Shown in pieces: positions 7,743 through 15,883 of a DNA stretch of 64,000 nucleotides. The translations under genes and the position numbers were made by a program. Under the pieces are notes generated by a model. It worked only from the letters and a program-made list of their open reading frames with translations. It searched no databases and was not told the origin of the DNA. Origin of the DNA: JACMLX01 sp031374935 (GTDB lineage Bacteria; Gemmatimonadota; Gemmatimonadetes; Gemmatimonadales; Gemmatimonadaceae). Position 1 is the first letter of the stretch. Every line of letters starts with the position of its first letter. The stretch is from positions 34,373 to 98,372 of the forward strand of contig JANMHB010000156.1 of the NCBI GenBank assembly GCA_031374935.1, read 5' to 3'.

Positions 7743-9842
7743 TCACTTTGACTTGCCGGCAGTCAGCGCTGTACGAGCGTCATCCAGTGCCGCCGACGCA
7801 CTCTCAATGCGCATGATGAGGTCGGCCAGCTCACGACGCGCCAGGGTCGGATCCTTCGCACGCACCGCTTCCCCGATGGTCGGGAAGATCATCGTCGAGT
7901 ACCCGTTGTCCACGTCAGCGGCATAGATCACCCCACGCACCCATGGCCGCGATCGAAGCCCTTCGGGCCTCGCCAGCCGCCGCTCCACCTGCCGCAGCGC
8001 CGAGTTCACCGCACGTTGCTGCGCGAGCGTGACGGTTCCCTTCGCGAGCACACTGTCGCGCCGGCGATTGAATTGCCGGGCGTGATCGATGAATGCGGTC
8101 CACGCAGTATCGAGTGAGGTGGCGTCCCCCGCGTTGATGGACGCCAGCGAGCGACTGGTGCGATCGATGTAGCGGCGCATGGTGTGCCCGAATTCGACGT
8201 AGTCGTATGGAACGATCTCCGCGTTCGCGAGCCGCAGCAGCATGGCAGCCGCCAGCCGCGCGGCGGCGGCATGTGCGACGTAGCCGGTATCCCCGAAGGA
8301 CTCCATCCATCGCCGGGAATCGTAGGCCGAGTGATAGACGCCACCGGGGCCACCGAATCCCCAGTCGGCGTGAGGGATACCGAAGTGATTGTAGAAGCCG
8401 GCGAAGTCGGATCCGCCGCCGGGATCGCCCATCACTGGTTCGGACGTGTCAGCCACCGCATTGCGTGTGCGCCATGCGGAATAGACCGAACCATTGCCGC
8501 GCGGATCTGGCACGTCGCGCGAGAGTTCACGCGTCAGCCCGCGCAGCGACGGCGATCCGCCTGCCCCGAAATCGAAGCCCGTCGCACTCACATCGAGATT
8601 CAGGTACGCCACGCCGCCGCGCTGCAGCCGCAGAGAATCGTCTTCCACATACTCCGTCGAGCCGAGCATCCCCCATTCCTCGGCGTCCCAGGTGGCAAAG
8701 ACCAGCGTGCGCGCCGGTGCCTGCCCGTTCAGCGCGCGGACCACCGCGCGTGCCGACTCGAGAATACTGGTCACGCCACTGACGTTGTCACCGGCGCCAG
8801 CCCCCCATGCATCACGGTGCCCGCCGATCACGACCACTTCATCGGCGCTGGAGCGACCTTGGAGGGTGGCGGTGGTGTTGTGAATCATCTTGAACGGCAC
8901 CGAATCCAGCGTCACTGACACGCGGGCGCGAACCGGCCCTGGGCCGACGTGATAGCGGAACGAAAGGCCACCCTGCCAGCCCGACGGAATCGTGGCGCCT
9001 TTGACGCCTTCGAGCAGCGACGCCGCCGTGCCGTAGGAGATCGGTACTACCGGAATGCGAGGAATCGTCATCTGCTGCACGCTCAGTCGCGACGCGGATT
9101 CGGTGGCGGCGTACCCCGGTGTTGCCGGATCGCCATAGCCGTTGAACACACTGCCACGCTGCACACCGCGCGAAGGGCGCATCGGCCCGTTCGGGTAGAC
9201 ATCGCCGGTCGCGAAACCGTCGTCGATCGGATCGCTGTAGATGAGCAGTGCGACCGCCCCGTGTTTTTCGGCTTCACGGGCCTTGATGCCGCGGAAGCTG
9301 CGCCCGTATCGCGCGATCACGACCTTTCCTTTCACCGACACACCCATCGAGTCGAGCTTCACATAATCTTCCACCAGGCCGTAGTTGGCGTAGACAATTT
9401 CGCCACTCGCCTCACCACCGGCGCTGTAGCCGTTCACCGTGGGATACTGCGTCAGTGACGAGACGGCATCAGCATCCAGCGCGGGCTCATCGACCGCCAG
9501 CGGCACCGGATCCGGGGACAGGCGCCACAGCTGCACGCCCGTCGCATGCGGCAGGTACACACGGTAGCTGCGTGTCTCCACGCGCAGGCCGAGTTTGCGC
9601 AGCTCGCCGTTGACGTAGTCGCGCGTGCGCTCCTGCGCGGGTGTCCCGGCGATGTGCGGTTCGCTGGACAGCGCCCGTGCGATACGGCGGGCGGAGTCGG
9701 CGGAGGGAACGGCAATCGCGCGCCGCTCGAGATCGCGCTGCAGCACGCTGGTTGCGCCGGAGAATCCGGTGAGTGGTGCCTGCGCGCAGAGCAGGGCAGG
9801 CAGCGCGGAACCGAGCAGCAGGGTGCGAAGCAAACGAAACAT
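7743..9842 (-). CDS. Secreted M28 metallopeptidase (glutamate carboxypeptidase II-like)
   Basis: This roughly 699-residue protein has a signal peptide (MFRLLRTLLLGSALPALLCAQA), a PA domain inserted in the first third (KVVIARYGRSFRGIKAREAEKHGAVALLIYSDP), the M28 dizinc peptidase core and a C-terminal dimerisation domain, the architecture of glutamate carboxypeptidase II and transferrin-receptor-like proteins. Zinc and catalytic residues are visible: GGHRDAWGAGAGDN (His, Asp), TWDAEEWG (Glu-Glu), YLNLDV (Asp) and YHSAYDS (His). It should remove C-terminal acidic residues or process peptides in the periplasm. Starts at 9866 and 9881 are also possible, since none has a clear ribosome site. It follows the Smr gene after 78 bases. 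Confidence 0.9.
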   Translation of the reverse strand: MFRLLRTLLLGSALPALLCAQAPLTGFSGATSVLQRDLERRAIAVPSADSARRIARALSSEPHIAGTPAQERTRDYVNGELRKLGLRVETRSYRVYLPHATGVQLWRLSPDPVPLAVDEPALDADAVSSLTQYPTVNGYSAGGEASGEIVYANYGLVEDYVKLDSMGVSVKGKVVIARYGRSFRGIKAREAEKHGAVALLIYSDPIDDGFATGDVYPNGPMRPSRGVQRGSVFNGYGDPATPGYAATESASRLSVQQMTIPRIPVVPISYGTAASLLEGVKGATIPSGWQGGLSFRYHVGPGPVRARVSVTLDSVPFKMIHNTTATLQGRSSADEVVVIGGHRDAWGAGAGDNVSGVTSILESARAVVRALNGQAPARTLVFATWDAEEWGMLGSTEYVEDDSLRLQRGGVAYLNLDVSATGFDFGAGGSPSLRGLTRELSRDVPDPRGNGSVYSAWRTRNAVADTSEPVMGDPGGGSDFAGFYNHFGIPHADWGFGGPGGVYHSAYDSRRWMESFGDTGYVAHAAAARLAAAMLLRLANAEIVPYDYVEFGHTMRRYIDRTSRSLASINAGDATSLDTAWTAFIDHARQFNRRRDSVLAKGTVTLAQQRAVNSALRQVERRLARPEGLRSRPWVRGVIYAADVDNGYSTMIFPTIGEAVRAKDPTLARRELADLIMRIESASAALDDARTALTAGKSK

Positions 9843-9920
9843 GGCGCGCGTGGGAGAGAGAGGCATCAGCTGGCTCGTCATGGTGTTGCATCGACCACAA
9901 GGCCGCAAGGTCGTCGCGCG

Positions 9921-10553
9921 CTACTGGTCCTCGCGCAGCTCCTGCAGCAGACGTTGCGCCACCAGACGCAGGGCCTGCATCCGGTCCGGGGCCGTGGCCA
10001 CGCTGGGTGCGAGCGCGCTGAACTGCGCACGCATCTCATCGGCGATCATCACAGCACTTGGTTCACGCACGCCGAGTCGCTGGATCGTCATCTCCGACAA
10101 TGCGCGCAATTGCGCGCGGATATCCTCGGGCAGCGCGGCCAGCTCCGCCGGATCGGCAACGGGCGTCGGGTCTTTCCGGCCGGTGCGCAGGCGCGGTGCA
10201 TCCACCAGCGCGCGCAGCTCGGCCACCGTGATCACCAGGGCACCGGGACCATGCTCACGCACACCCACCACCACATTGAGCCGCTTCAGCCGCATGCAGC
10301 GGCGCAGCACGGCTTCACGCACCCTGCCGACGCCGTCCAGGCTTCCCAACCCACGCCCGGTGATGATCAGCACGTCGCCGCCGCCGCCGGCCTGCTGCTG
10401 GCGGAGCCACGACTCCACCCGCGATTCGGCCTGGGCGACGGTCGGCAGTCCGTCGCGGAGATTCAGCGTGCGAGCGGCGCCGAAGCGGAGCTCATCGAAG
10501 GCCCGCTCGATCGGAATGACCGGCGCCGCGCGCCGCTTACCGGCGCCAGGCAT
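9921..10553 (-). CDS. Smr-domain protein
   Basis: The 210-residue protein carries a single Smr (MutS2 C-terminal-type) domain: LNLRDGLPTVAQAESRVESW with the substitution LNLRDG for LDLHG, then VLIITGRGLGS and the C-terminal REAVLRRCMRL and VREHGPGALVITV. The domain is a nucleic-acid-binding or nicking fold in known members. The C-terminal 90 residues are helical and lack a known motif. The ATG overlaps the phosphodiesterase stop by 17 bases, so the two are probably translationally linked; a start at 10571 is possible. Confidence 0.75.
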   Translation of the reverse strand: MPGAGKRRAAPVIPIERAFDELRFGAARTLNLRDGLPTVAQAESRVESWLRQQQAGGGGDVLIITGRGLGSLDGVGRVREAVLRRCMRLKRLNVVVGVREHGPGALVITVAELRALVDAPRLRTGRKDPTPVADPAELAALPEDIRAQLRALSEMTIQRLGVREPSAVMIADEMRAQFSALAPSVATAPDRMQALRLVAQRLLQELREDQ

Positions 10554-12138
10554 CACGCAGCACCACGCCATCGAGACGCTCCAGGGGCGTGACGCCGATG
10601 CGCCGCGCGAGCGTCGGCGCCATGTCGACGACGCGCACCGGGCGACTCCGCGTCACGCCGCGCGCGAATCCAGGACCATGGAACAGGATCGGCACTCGCG
10701 CATCCGCATCATTGGGCGATCCGTGCGTCGCGTAGGTCACGCCGCTCCAGTACACGTACGGTTTGGGCGAGACGAGCATCACCACGTTGAGCGTCGGCGG
10801 CAAGGCATGAATCCAGCGACGCGCGATGGCATCGCGCACCGTGTCGGCCCGGGCAAGATCACGGACCTTGTCCACGCGTGCCACACCAGGGATCTGACGG
10901 AATGCCAGCGCCATCGCCGTCAGTACCGAATCGAGCGGAACGTTCGCCCGTCGAAACGCCATCGAGTCGGCGAACACCATGCCATACTCGAAATCGAGGG
11001 CCGTCGCCGTATCCAACCCGCGGCCGGCCAGCGCGCGGAGGGTGGATGACAGCACCGGCTGGGCATCGATGCGCTGCACCGCGGTCGGTTGACCGGCAAA
11101 ATGGAGTTCCGGAAGCGGCTGCACGCCGTGATCTGCAGTGAGCGCAATCACGATCTTCGACGAATCACGCACCCGAAACAGAGAATCGAGAAACATGCCA
11201 AGATACTGATCAAGACGCAGTATCTGATCATGAATCTCGCGCGAGTCCGGGCCATAGCGATGGCCCACCGCATCGGTGGTCGAGAGCGAAATCGCGAGCA
11301 CATCGGTGGCAGGGCCCTTGCCGAGCGCCATCGCATCGAGACCGGCCATCGCCGCCTGCAGCGTGAGCCAGTCCATCCGCGGATCGTCTGGCACGGCGCG
11401 CACGGCTTGCGCGGTGTCGCCCGGCAGCGCGTGCGGGAACACGAAATCGCGGCCGCTGCTCTCGAGCTTCACGCTGTCCTTTTCGGCATAGTCGCTCGCA
11501 CCGCGCGACAGTGTCCAGCTGGTGCCGGTCATGGCGTGAGGCAGGCGTCGCGCGTTGAAGCGCGTGAGCCAGGTGGGCAATGTGTCGGCGTACCACGTAC
11601 TGGTGGTGAAGCGGCCGTCGCTGGCGTACCAGTACACCGACTGCTTCGAGCGGCCGATCGGCAGGATGGCACCACGGTCCTTTCGGCTCACCGAGAGTGC
11701 TCGTGCACGAGGATCGACCGCCGCAATCCAGTCAGTCAGTGTGGTGCCCTGAAAGCGGAAGGGCGATGCTCCTGCGCCCCCACCGCCGATCAGTGCACTG
11801 TTGTTGTCATTCACACCGGCGTTGTTTCGCACGATGCCGGTGTGCATGGGAAAGCGTCCCGACATCGTCGCCGCGTGCCCAGGCGCCGTCTCGGTGGTGG
11901 CATGATCCTGAAAGCCATTCGTGTACAGCACGCCCCCGGCCTGCAGTCGCCGCAATCCGCCGGTGAACTGGCGACCGTAGCGTGCGAAATACTCGGGGAT
12001 CATCTGGTCGATCGTGAGAAACACGACCAGCGTCGGACGCGGCGCCGCGGTCGGGCGCTGCGCGCCGGCGAGCGGGGCAGCGGCGGCGATCGCGCAGGCA
12101 AGCGCCGCGCGGCGGGGCAACGTCCAGATGCGTGTCAT
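10537..12138 (-). CDS. Secreted type I phosphodiesterase/alkaline phosphatase family protein
   Basis: A 533-residue periplasmic enzyme with signal peptide (MTRIWTLPRRAALACAIAAAAPLAGAQ). It belongs to the alkaline phosphatase superfamily close to PafA and nucleotide pyrophosphatase: metal residues in VVFLTIDQM (Asp), nucleophile Thr in TTETAPGHAATMSGRFP, STTDAVGHRYGP (Asp and His), ALTADHGV (Asp, His) and ATHGSPNDADARVP (His). PafA-like members release phosphate from monoesters; NPP members cleave diesters; the sequence alone does not settle which. A TAGCTT hexamer lies five bases before the ATG. It begins 86 bases after the argD stop, so it may have its own promoter. Confidence 0.88.
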   Translation of the reverse strand: MTRIWTLPRRAALACAIAAAAPLAGAQRPTAAPRPTLVVFLTIDQMIPEYFARYGRQFTGGLRRLQAGGVLYTNGFQDHATTETAPGHAATMSGRFPMHTGIVRNNAGVNDNNSALIGGGGAGASPFRFQGTTLTDWIAAVDPRARALSVSRKDRGAILPIGRSKQSVYWYASDGRFTTSTWYADTLPTWLTRFNARRLPHAMTGTSWTLSRGASDYAEKDSVKLESSGRDFVFPHALPGDTAQAVRAVPDDPRMDWLTLQAAMAGLDAMALGKGPATDVLAISLSTTDAVGHRYGPDSREIHDQILRLDQYLGMFLDSLFRVRDSSKIVIALTADHGVQPLPELHFAGQPTAVQRIDAQPVLSSTLRALAGRGLDTATALDFEYGMVFADSMAFRRANVPLDSVLTAMALAFRQIPGVARVDKVRDLARADTVRDAIARRWIHALPPTLNVVMLVSPKPYVYWSGVTYATHGSPNDADARVPILFHGPGFARGVTRSRPVRVVDMAPTLARRIGVTPLERLDGVVLRDAWRR

Positions 12139-12224
12139 GCTGAAAGCTACTCGGGAACGCCGCGCGCCGATTGCCGACGCGCTGCCGTCACCCGGTGCAC
12201 ACGAACGCGCCTGTCACGAGCGCG

Positions 12225-13496
12225 TCACGCCGCGGCGGCTCCTGCGCGCAGCGCCCGGTCGAGCATCCGCACGGCGCGCCCAAGGTCATCCCGCGACGCG
12301 ACCAGCGGCGGGAGTATTCGGAGCGTGTGATCGCCGGCTGAGATGATCAGCAATCCCTCGGCACGCGCGCGATCGATCACGGCACCTGCCGGCTCGGTCA
12401 CGTCCACGCCCCACATGAAACCGACGCCACGCACCGCACGCACGCTGGCGTGCGTGTCCTTCAGCGCCGCCAGCTGGGCACCAAACCACGCACCGTCCTC
12501 ACGCACCCGTGTCAGCAACGCAGGATCGGAGAGGCGTTCGCACACATGGTGGGCGACGTGTGTGATCAGCGGACCGCCGCCGAACGTCGTGCCGTGCTCT
12601 CCAGGCTGCAGCGCACTCGCCACCGCATCAGTGAGCAGGATCGCGCCGATCGGGAGTCCGCCCGCGAGCGGCTTGGCCAGCGTCACGATGTCTGGCGCGA
12701 TCCCGGCGGCTTCATGCGCAAGGAAACACCCAGTGCGCCCCAGGCCACACTGAATCTCATCCAGGATCAGCAGGATGTTGCGCTCGCGGGTCAGTGCGCG
12801 AAGTTCGCGCAGGTACCCATGGTCCATCGGCCGCACGCCACCCTCGCCCTGCACAGGCTCGATGATCAGGGCCGCCGTGGTGTCAGCGGACAACACACTG
12901 CCGAGCTCCTCGAGATCGCGTTCGGCAATGCTGATACCGGGGGCCAGCGGCAGGAACGGCATGCGGTAGGCCGCGCGATCGGTCGCCGCGACCGACGCCA
13001 GCAAGCGCCCGTGGAAACTGCCACGCACCGCGACGATTTCGTGCTTGGCGCCACTCGCATCGATCGACCGCCCCCACCGGCGCGAAAACTTGAACGCCCC
13101 CTCCACCGCCTCTGCGCCCGAATTGCAGAAGAACACCTTGTCGGCGAAGGTGCGCGCGGTCAGGAAGTGTGCAAGCTGCTCGGCCGGTTGGTTCGTGAAC
13201 AGGTTCGAGATGTGAATCAGTCCGGTGGACAGCGCCTCGGCGATGGCTGCGTTCACGCCGGCGTCGTTGTAGCCCAGCGCATTGGTCGCGATGCCGGACA
13301 TACAATCGAGGTAGGCGTTGCCCGCGTCGTCGAACAGCGTGACACCGTCACCCTTGACGAGGGTGAGCGGGAATCGCTTGTAGGTGTAGGCAATGCTGCT
13401 CTGCCTGGGCGGCGCCGCGGCGGTGGTGAGAGGCACACCACCGGTCGACGCGTCAGCGAGCGAAGGCATCATCGGTGTCATCAGAGCCGCATTCAT
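12225..13496 (-). CDS. argD: Acetylornithine aminotransferase
   Basis: ArgD is a PLP enzyme converting N-acetylglutamate semialdehyde to N-acetylornithine. The 423 residues show the class III aminotransferase pattern: CMSGIATNALGY, FCNSGAEAVEGAFKFSRRW, GSFHGRLLASVAATD, EPVQGEGGVRP, LILDEIQCGLGRTG and VTLAKPLAGGLPIGAIL with the PLP lysine. An extra N-terminal stretch of about 30 residues precedes the core. Its ATG overlaps the argB stop (ATGA), so it is the third gene of argC-argB-argD. The first gene argC carries a probable ArgR operator. Confidence 0.93.
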   Translation of the reverse strand: MNAALMTPMMPSLADASTGGVPLTTAAAPPRQSSIAYTYKRFPLTLVKGDGVTLFDDAGNAYLDCMSGIATNALGYNDAGVNAAIAEALSTGLIHISNLFTNQPAEQLAHFLTARTFADKVFFCNSGAEAVEGAFKFSRRWGRSIDASGAKHEIVAVRGSFHGRLLASVAATDRAAYRMPFLPLAPGISIAERDLEELGSVLSADTTAALIIEPVQGEGGVRPMDHGYLRELRALTRERNILLILDEIQCGLGRTGCFLAHEAAGIAPDIVTLAKPLAGGLPIGAILLTDAVASALQPGEHGTTFGGGPLITHVAHHVCERLSDPALLTRVREDGAWFGAQLAALKDTHASVRAVRGVGFMWGVDVTEPAGAVIDRARAEGLLIISAGDHTLRILPPLVASRDDLGRAVRMLDRALRAGAAAA

Positions 13497-14254
13497 ACCA
13501 GTACTCCTGCAAGAGTGATCACAGTTCCGCCTGTCTCCTGAGCCAGTGCGCGCAGGGCACCGATTCTCACGCGAGGCACACCATGCGCCAACGCCGCCAG
13601 TGCCGCGTCGAGCTTGGCGGCCATCCCACCACGCGCCACCCCGGATCGAATCAGCTGTCGGGCGGCATCGCCGTCGAGCTGGCCCACGGGCGCACCATCG
13701 ACCAGGACGCCGTCGACGTCACTGATCAGCAACAGTTCAGAGGCTCCGATCGCGACCGCAATGGCGGCGGCGGCGTCATCACCGTTGACGTTCAACATGC
13801 CGTCACCGCTCGACTCGCGATCACGCGCCAGCGGCGAGACGACGGGGCAGAATCCGCCGGCCAGGAGATGACGGAGTAACGCAGGATTCATGGTATCCGG
13901 CGTGCCGACCTCGCCCATCGTCGCACGGGCGATGGCCACTGCGGTCAGCATGCCGGCATCCTCGCCGGAGAGCCCGACTGCTGGAACGCCTGCTCCCACC
14001 AGCGTCGCCACCAGCCGCTGATTCGCGCTGCCGGAGAGGGCCATGCGCAGCAGCGCCAGATCCTCCACGGCGGTGACGCGCTTGCCGTCGACGAACGCCG
14101 ACTCCCGTCCGAACGCCTTCTGCAGCGCTGAGACTTCGTCACCGCCACCATGCACGATGACCAGTGCCGGAGACGCCGCCCACGCGGCCGCGAGTGTCGC
14201 CGGCAATGCCGCATCCGACTGCACACGGCCACCGAGCTTGATCACGCGCGTCAC
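13493..14254 (-). CDS. argB: Acetylglutamate kinase
   Basis: ArgB phosphorylates N-acetylglutamate, the second step of arginine synthesis. This 253-residue member of the amino acid kinase family shows VIKLGGRVQSD at the N-terminus, the IVHGGGDEVS glycine loop, NVNGDDAAAAIA and the C-terminal SGVARGGMAAKLDAALAAL with the Lys that contacts phosphate. The length is that of the short, arginine-insensitive E. coli-like class, which lacks the N-terminal helix of feedback-regulated kinases; control is therefore probably transcriptional. It overlaps argC by 4 bases upstream and argD by 4 downstream. Confidence 0.93.
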   Translation of the reverse strand: MTRVIKLGGRVQSDAALPATLAAAWAASPALVIVHGGGDEVSALQKAFGRESAFVDGKRVTAVEDLALLRMALSGSANQRLVATLVGAGVPAVGLSGEDAGMLTAVAIARATMGEVGTPDTMNPALLRHLLAGGFCPVVSPLARDRESSGDGMLNVNGDDAAAAIAVAIGASELLLISDVDGVLVDGAPVGQLDGDAARQLIRSGVARGGMAAKLDAALAALAHGVPRVRIGALRALAQETGGTVITLAGVLV

Positions 14255-15225
14255 AGCGTCAATCCCGCCGTCTCATCCAGCTCACACACCAGATTCGCAT
14301 TCTGGATCGCCTGACCGGCCGCCCCCTTCACCAGATTGTCGATCGCCACCAGGATCTGCAGCATCGGGGTCCGCGTCTGTGCCAGCGATGTGACATGGAT
14401 CAGCGCCATGTTCGTGCGCACCACATCGCGCAGCCGGGGCGGTGACGACGAGATCTGCACGAACGGCTCCACCGCGTAGTGCGTGCGGAAGAGCGTGGCC
14501 GGATCGGCCAGAGGTTCCCGCAGCGTGACAGTTATGGTGGCGAGAATACCGCGTACCACCGGCAGCAGGTGTGGCGTGAACAGGAGGTCGACATCGGCGC
14601 CGCATGCGTCGAGCGTCGCGCGCATTTCGTGGAGATGACGGTGCGTGTTGCCCACACCGTACGCCCGGAAGTCTTCGGCCACCTCGCCGTAGAGCAGGTC
14701 TGGGCGCGGGGAATTGCCGGCACCGGAGACGCCGCTGGCCGCATCGACCACCACCGCGGCGCCCGGCAGCAGCAGATCGCGGGCAACCAGTGGCAGCAGG
14801 CCAAGGAGCGTCGCAGTCGGGTAGCAGCCCGGATTGGCGACCACCTCTGCCGACCGGATGGCATCGCGATTCAGCTCGGGCAAGCCGTACGGCACATCGA
14901 GCGTTGACCCGGTCGCCTCGGGCTGCCCGGGCCGCAGATCGCTCGAGAGATCGATCACCTTCGCACCCGCCGCGTGCGCCCTGTCGACCCACTGCGCCGA
15001 CGCGCCGTGTGGCAACGCCGAGAACACGACTGCCGCGTCACCCAACACGATGGCATCCGCGGCCGCCAGCGTCAGCGCTCGGCCGGGCAGTCGCAACACC
15101 TCCCCGGCGCGCGAGTGCGCTCCGGCAAACACCAGCTCGAAATGCGGGTGCCGCTCGACCAGCATGCAGAGCTCCTGCCCCGCATACCCACTGGCCCCTA
15201 GCACGCCGACAGGGAGTTTATGCAT
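14251..15225 (-). CDS. argC: N-acetyl-gamma-glutamyl-phosphate reductase
   Basis: ArgC reduces acetylglutamyl phosphate to the semialdehyde with NADPH. It has GVLGASGYAGQELCMLVERHP (NADP Rossmann motif), ALPHGAS, VIDLSSDLR and the catalytic-Cys signature VANPGCYPTATLLGLLPL, plus a conserved His-rich segment NTHRHLHEMRA. I place the start at the ATG 15225 (MHKLPVGVLG) because a TTGACG-N17-TATGCA promoter ends six bases before it, predicting a leaderless mRNA; an ATG at 15246 would add seven residues but lies inside that promoter. The probable ARG box (15219-15237) covers the -10 and the start. It is the first gene of argCBD. Confidence 0.93.
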   Translation of the reverse strand: MHKLPVGVLGASGYAGQELCMLVERHPHFELVFAGAHSRAGEVLRLPGRALTLAAADAIVLGDAAVVFSALPHGASAQWVDRAHAAGAKVIDLSSDLRPGQPEATGSTLDVPYGLPELNRDAIRSAEVVANPGCYPTATLLGLLPLVARDLLLPGAAVVVDAASGVSGAGNSPRPDLLYGEVAEDFRAYGVGNTHRHLHEMRATLDACGADVDLLFTPHLLPVVRGILATITVTLREPLADPATLFRTHYAVEPFVQISSSPPRLRDVVRTNMALIHVTSLAQTRTPMLQILVAIDNLVKGAAGQAIQNANLVCELDETAGLTL

Positions 15226-15237
15226 ATTGAATGCATA
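15219..15237. promoter_or_regulatory. Probable ARG box (ArgR operator) at argC
   Basis: TATGCAT-ATTGA-ATGCATA is a perfect 7-5-7 palindrome overlapping the argC -10 and start codon. The same 7-5-7 design recurs before argG (15843-15861), and argR lies next to it, so ArgR binding with arginine and repression of argCBD is a strong inference. It may also autoregulate argR, 80 bases to the right. Confidence 0.82.
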
Positions 15238-15260
15238 TTCTTTCATCGAACCCCCGTCAA
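15232..15260 (-). promoter_or_regulatory. argC promoter, leaderless type
   Basis: On the minus strand TTGACG (15260-15255), a 17-base spacer and TATGCA (15237-15232) are followed by six bases and the argC ATG at 15225. The expected transcription start is therefore the A of that ATG. Confidence 0.6.
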
Positions 15261-15316
15261 TGCCCAGCCGAGGCTTGGTCCGGGAATGTTGTCACCCAGA
15301 AGGGCGAGGTCGGCAT

Positions 15317-15787
15317 ATGGCCAACAAGCGAGAGCGGCATCTGGCGATCCACGAAATCGTGGAAACTGCCTCGGTTCAGAGTCAGGACGAGCTCCGGAAA
15401 CTGCTCCGGCAGCGTGGCTGGGATGTGACCCAGTCCACCCTCTCGCGAGACCTGCACGAGCTGCGTCTGGCACGCATTCCGACTGATGACGGCGTGCGCT
15501 ACGCCTTCACCGACGGTGGCGTCGCCACCATGGACGACGACCGGGGCGCCCTCGACCATCTCCTCCCGCAGCTCTTCGACAAGGTCGATGGCACGGGCGA
15601 GCTGGTGGTGCTCCACACGGTCACCGGTGGAGCCCAGCCGGTCGCCGCCGCAATCGACAGCGAGGCCTGGCCGGACGTCCTTGGCACCATTGCCGGCGAC
15701 GACACGATTCTGCTCGTCTGCCGATCCGTCGAAGCACGGGCACGCGTCATCCGACGCATCTCGATCCTCGCCGGCGACCGCACCTGA
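15317..15787 (+). CDS. argR: Arginine repressor
   Basis: ArgR is the arginine-responsive hexameric regulator of arginine biosynthesis. The 156 residues contain the winged helix (MANKRERHLAIHEIV, SQDELRKLLRQRGWDVTQST with LSRDLHELRLARI) and the C-terminal oligomerisation and arginine-binding domain (LVVLHTVTGGAQPVAAAID and LGTIAGDDTILLVCRS, where the GTIAGDDT loop holds the Asp pair that binds arginine). The ATG at 15317 has a GGGCGAGG-type site upstream. It is divergent from argCBD and sits directly before argG and argH, an arrangement that makes both half-operons targets of the same regulator. Confidence 0.95.
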   Translation: MANKRERHLAIHEIVETASVQSQDELRKLLRQRGWDVTQSTLSRDLHELRLARIPTDDGVRYAFTDGGVATMDDDRGALDHLLPQLFDKVDGTGELVVLHTVTGGAQPVAAAIDSEAWPDVLGTIAGDDTILLVCRSVEARARVIRRISILAGDRT

Positions 15788-15842
15788 CCCATCGGAGGCA
15801 CCGAGCGACAACCCTTGTGGCTCGGTCGTAATCTTGCGAACT

Positions 15843-15861
15843 TATGCAGTGAATCTGCATA
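15843..15861. promoter_or_regulatory. Probable ARG box at argG
   Basis: TATGCAG-TGAAT-CTGCATA is a perfect 7-5-7 palindrome sharing TATGCA and TGCATA arms with the argC operator. It lies 22 bases before the argG ATG. TTGCGA (15834-15839) precedes it and CATAAA/TAAAAT overlaps its right edge, so a bound repressor would cover the promoter of argGH. Confidence 0.82.
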
Positions 15862-15883
15862 AAATTTCACTTTGGAGTTGTAT

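Noticed and set aside
14834..15316. Long N-terminal extension of ArgR
   Set aside because: The extension is antisense to argC; the HTH starts normally at MANKRERH with a ribosome site at 15317.
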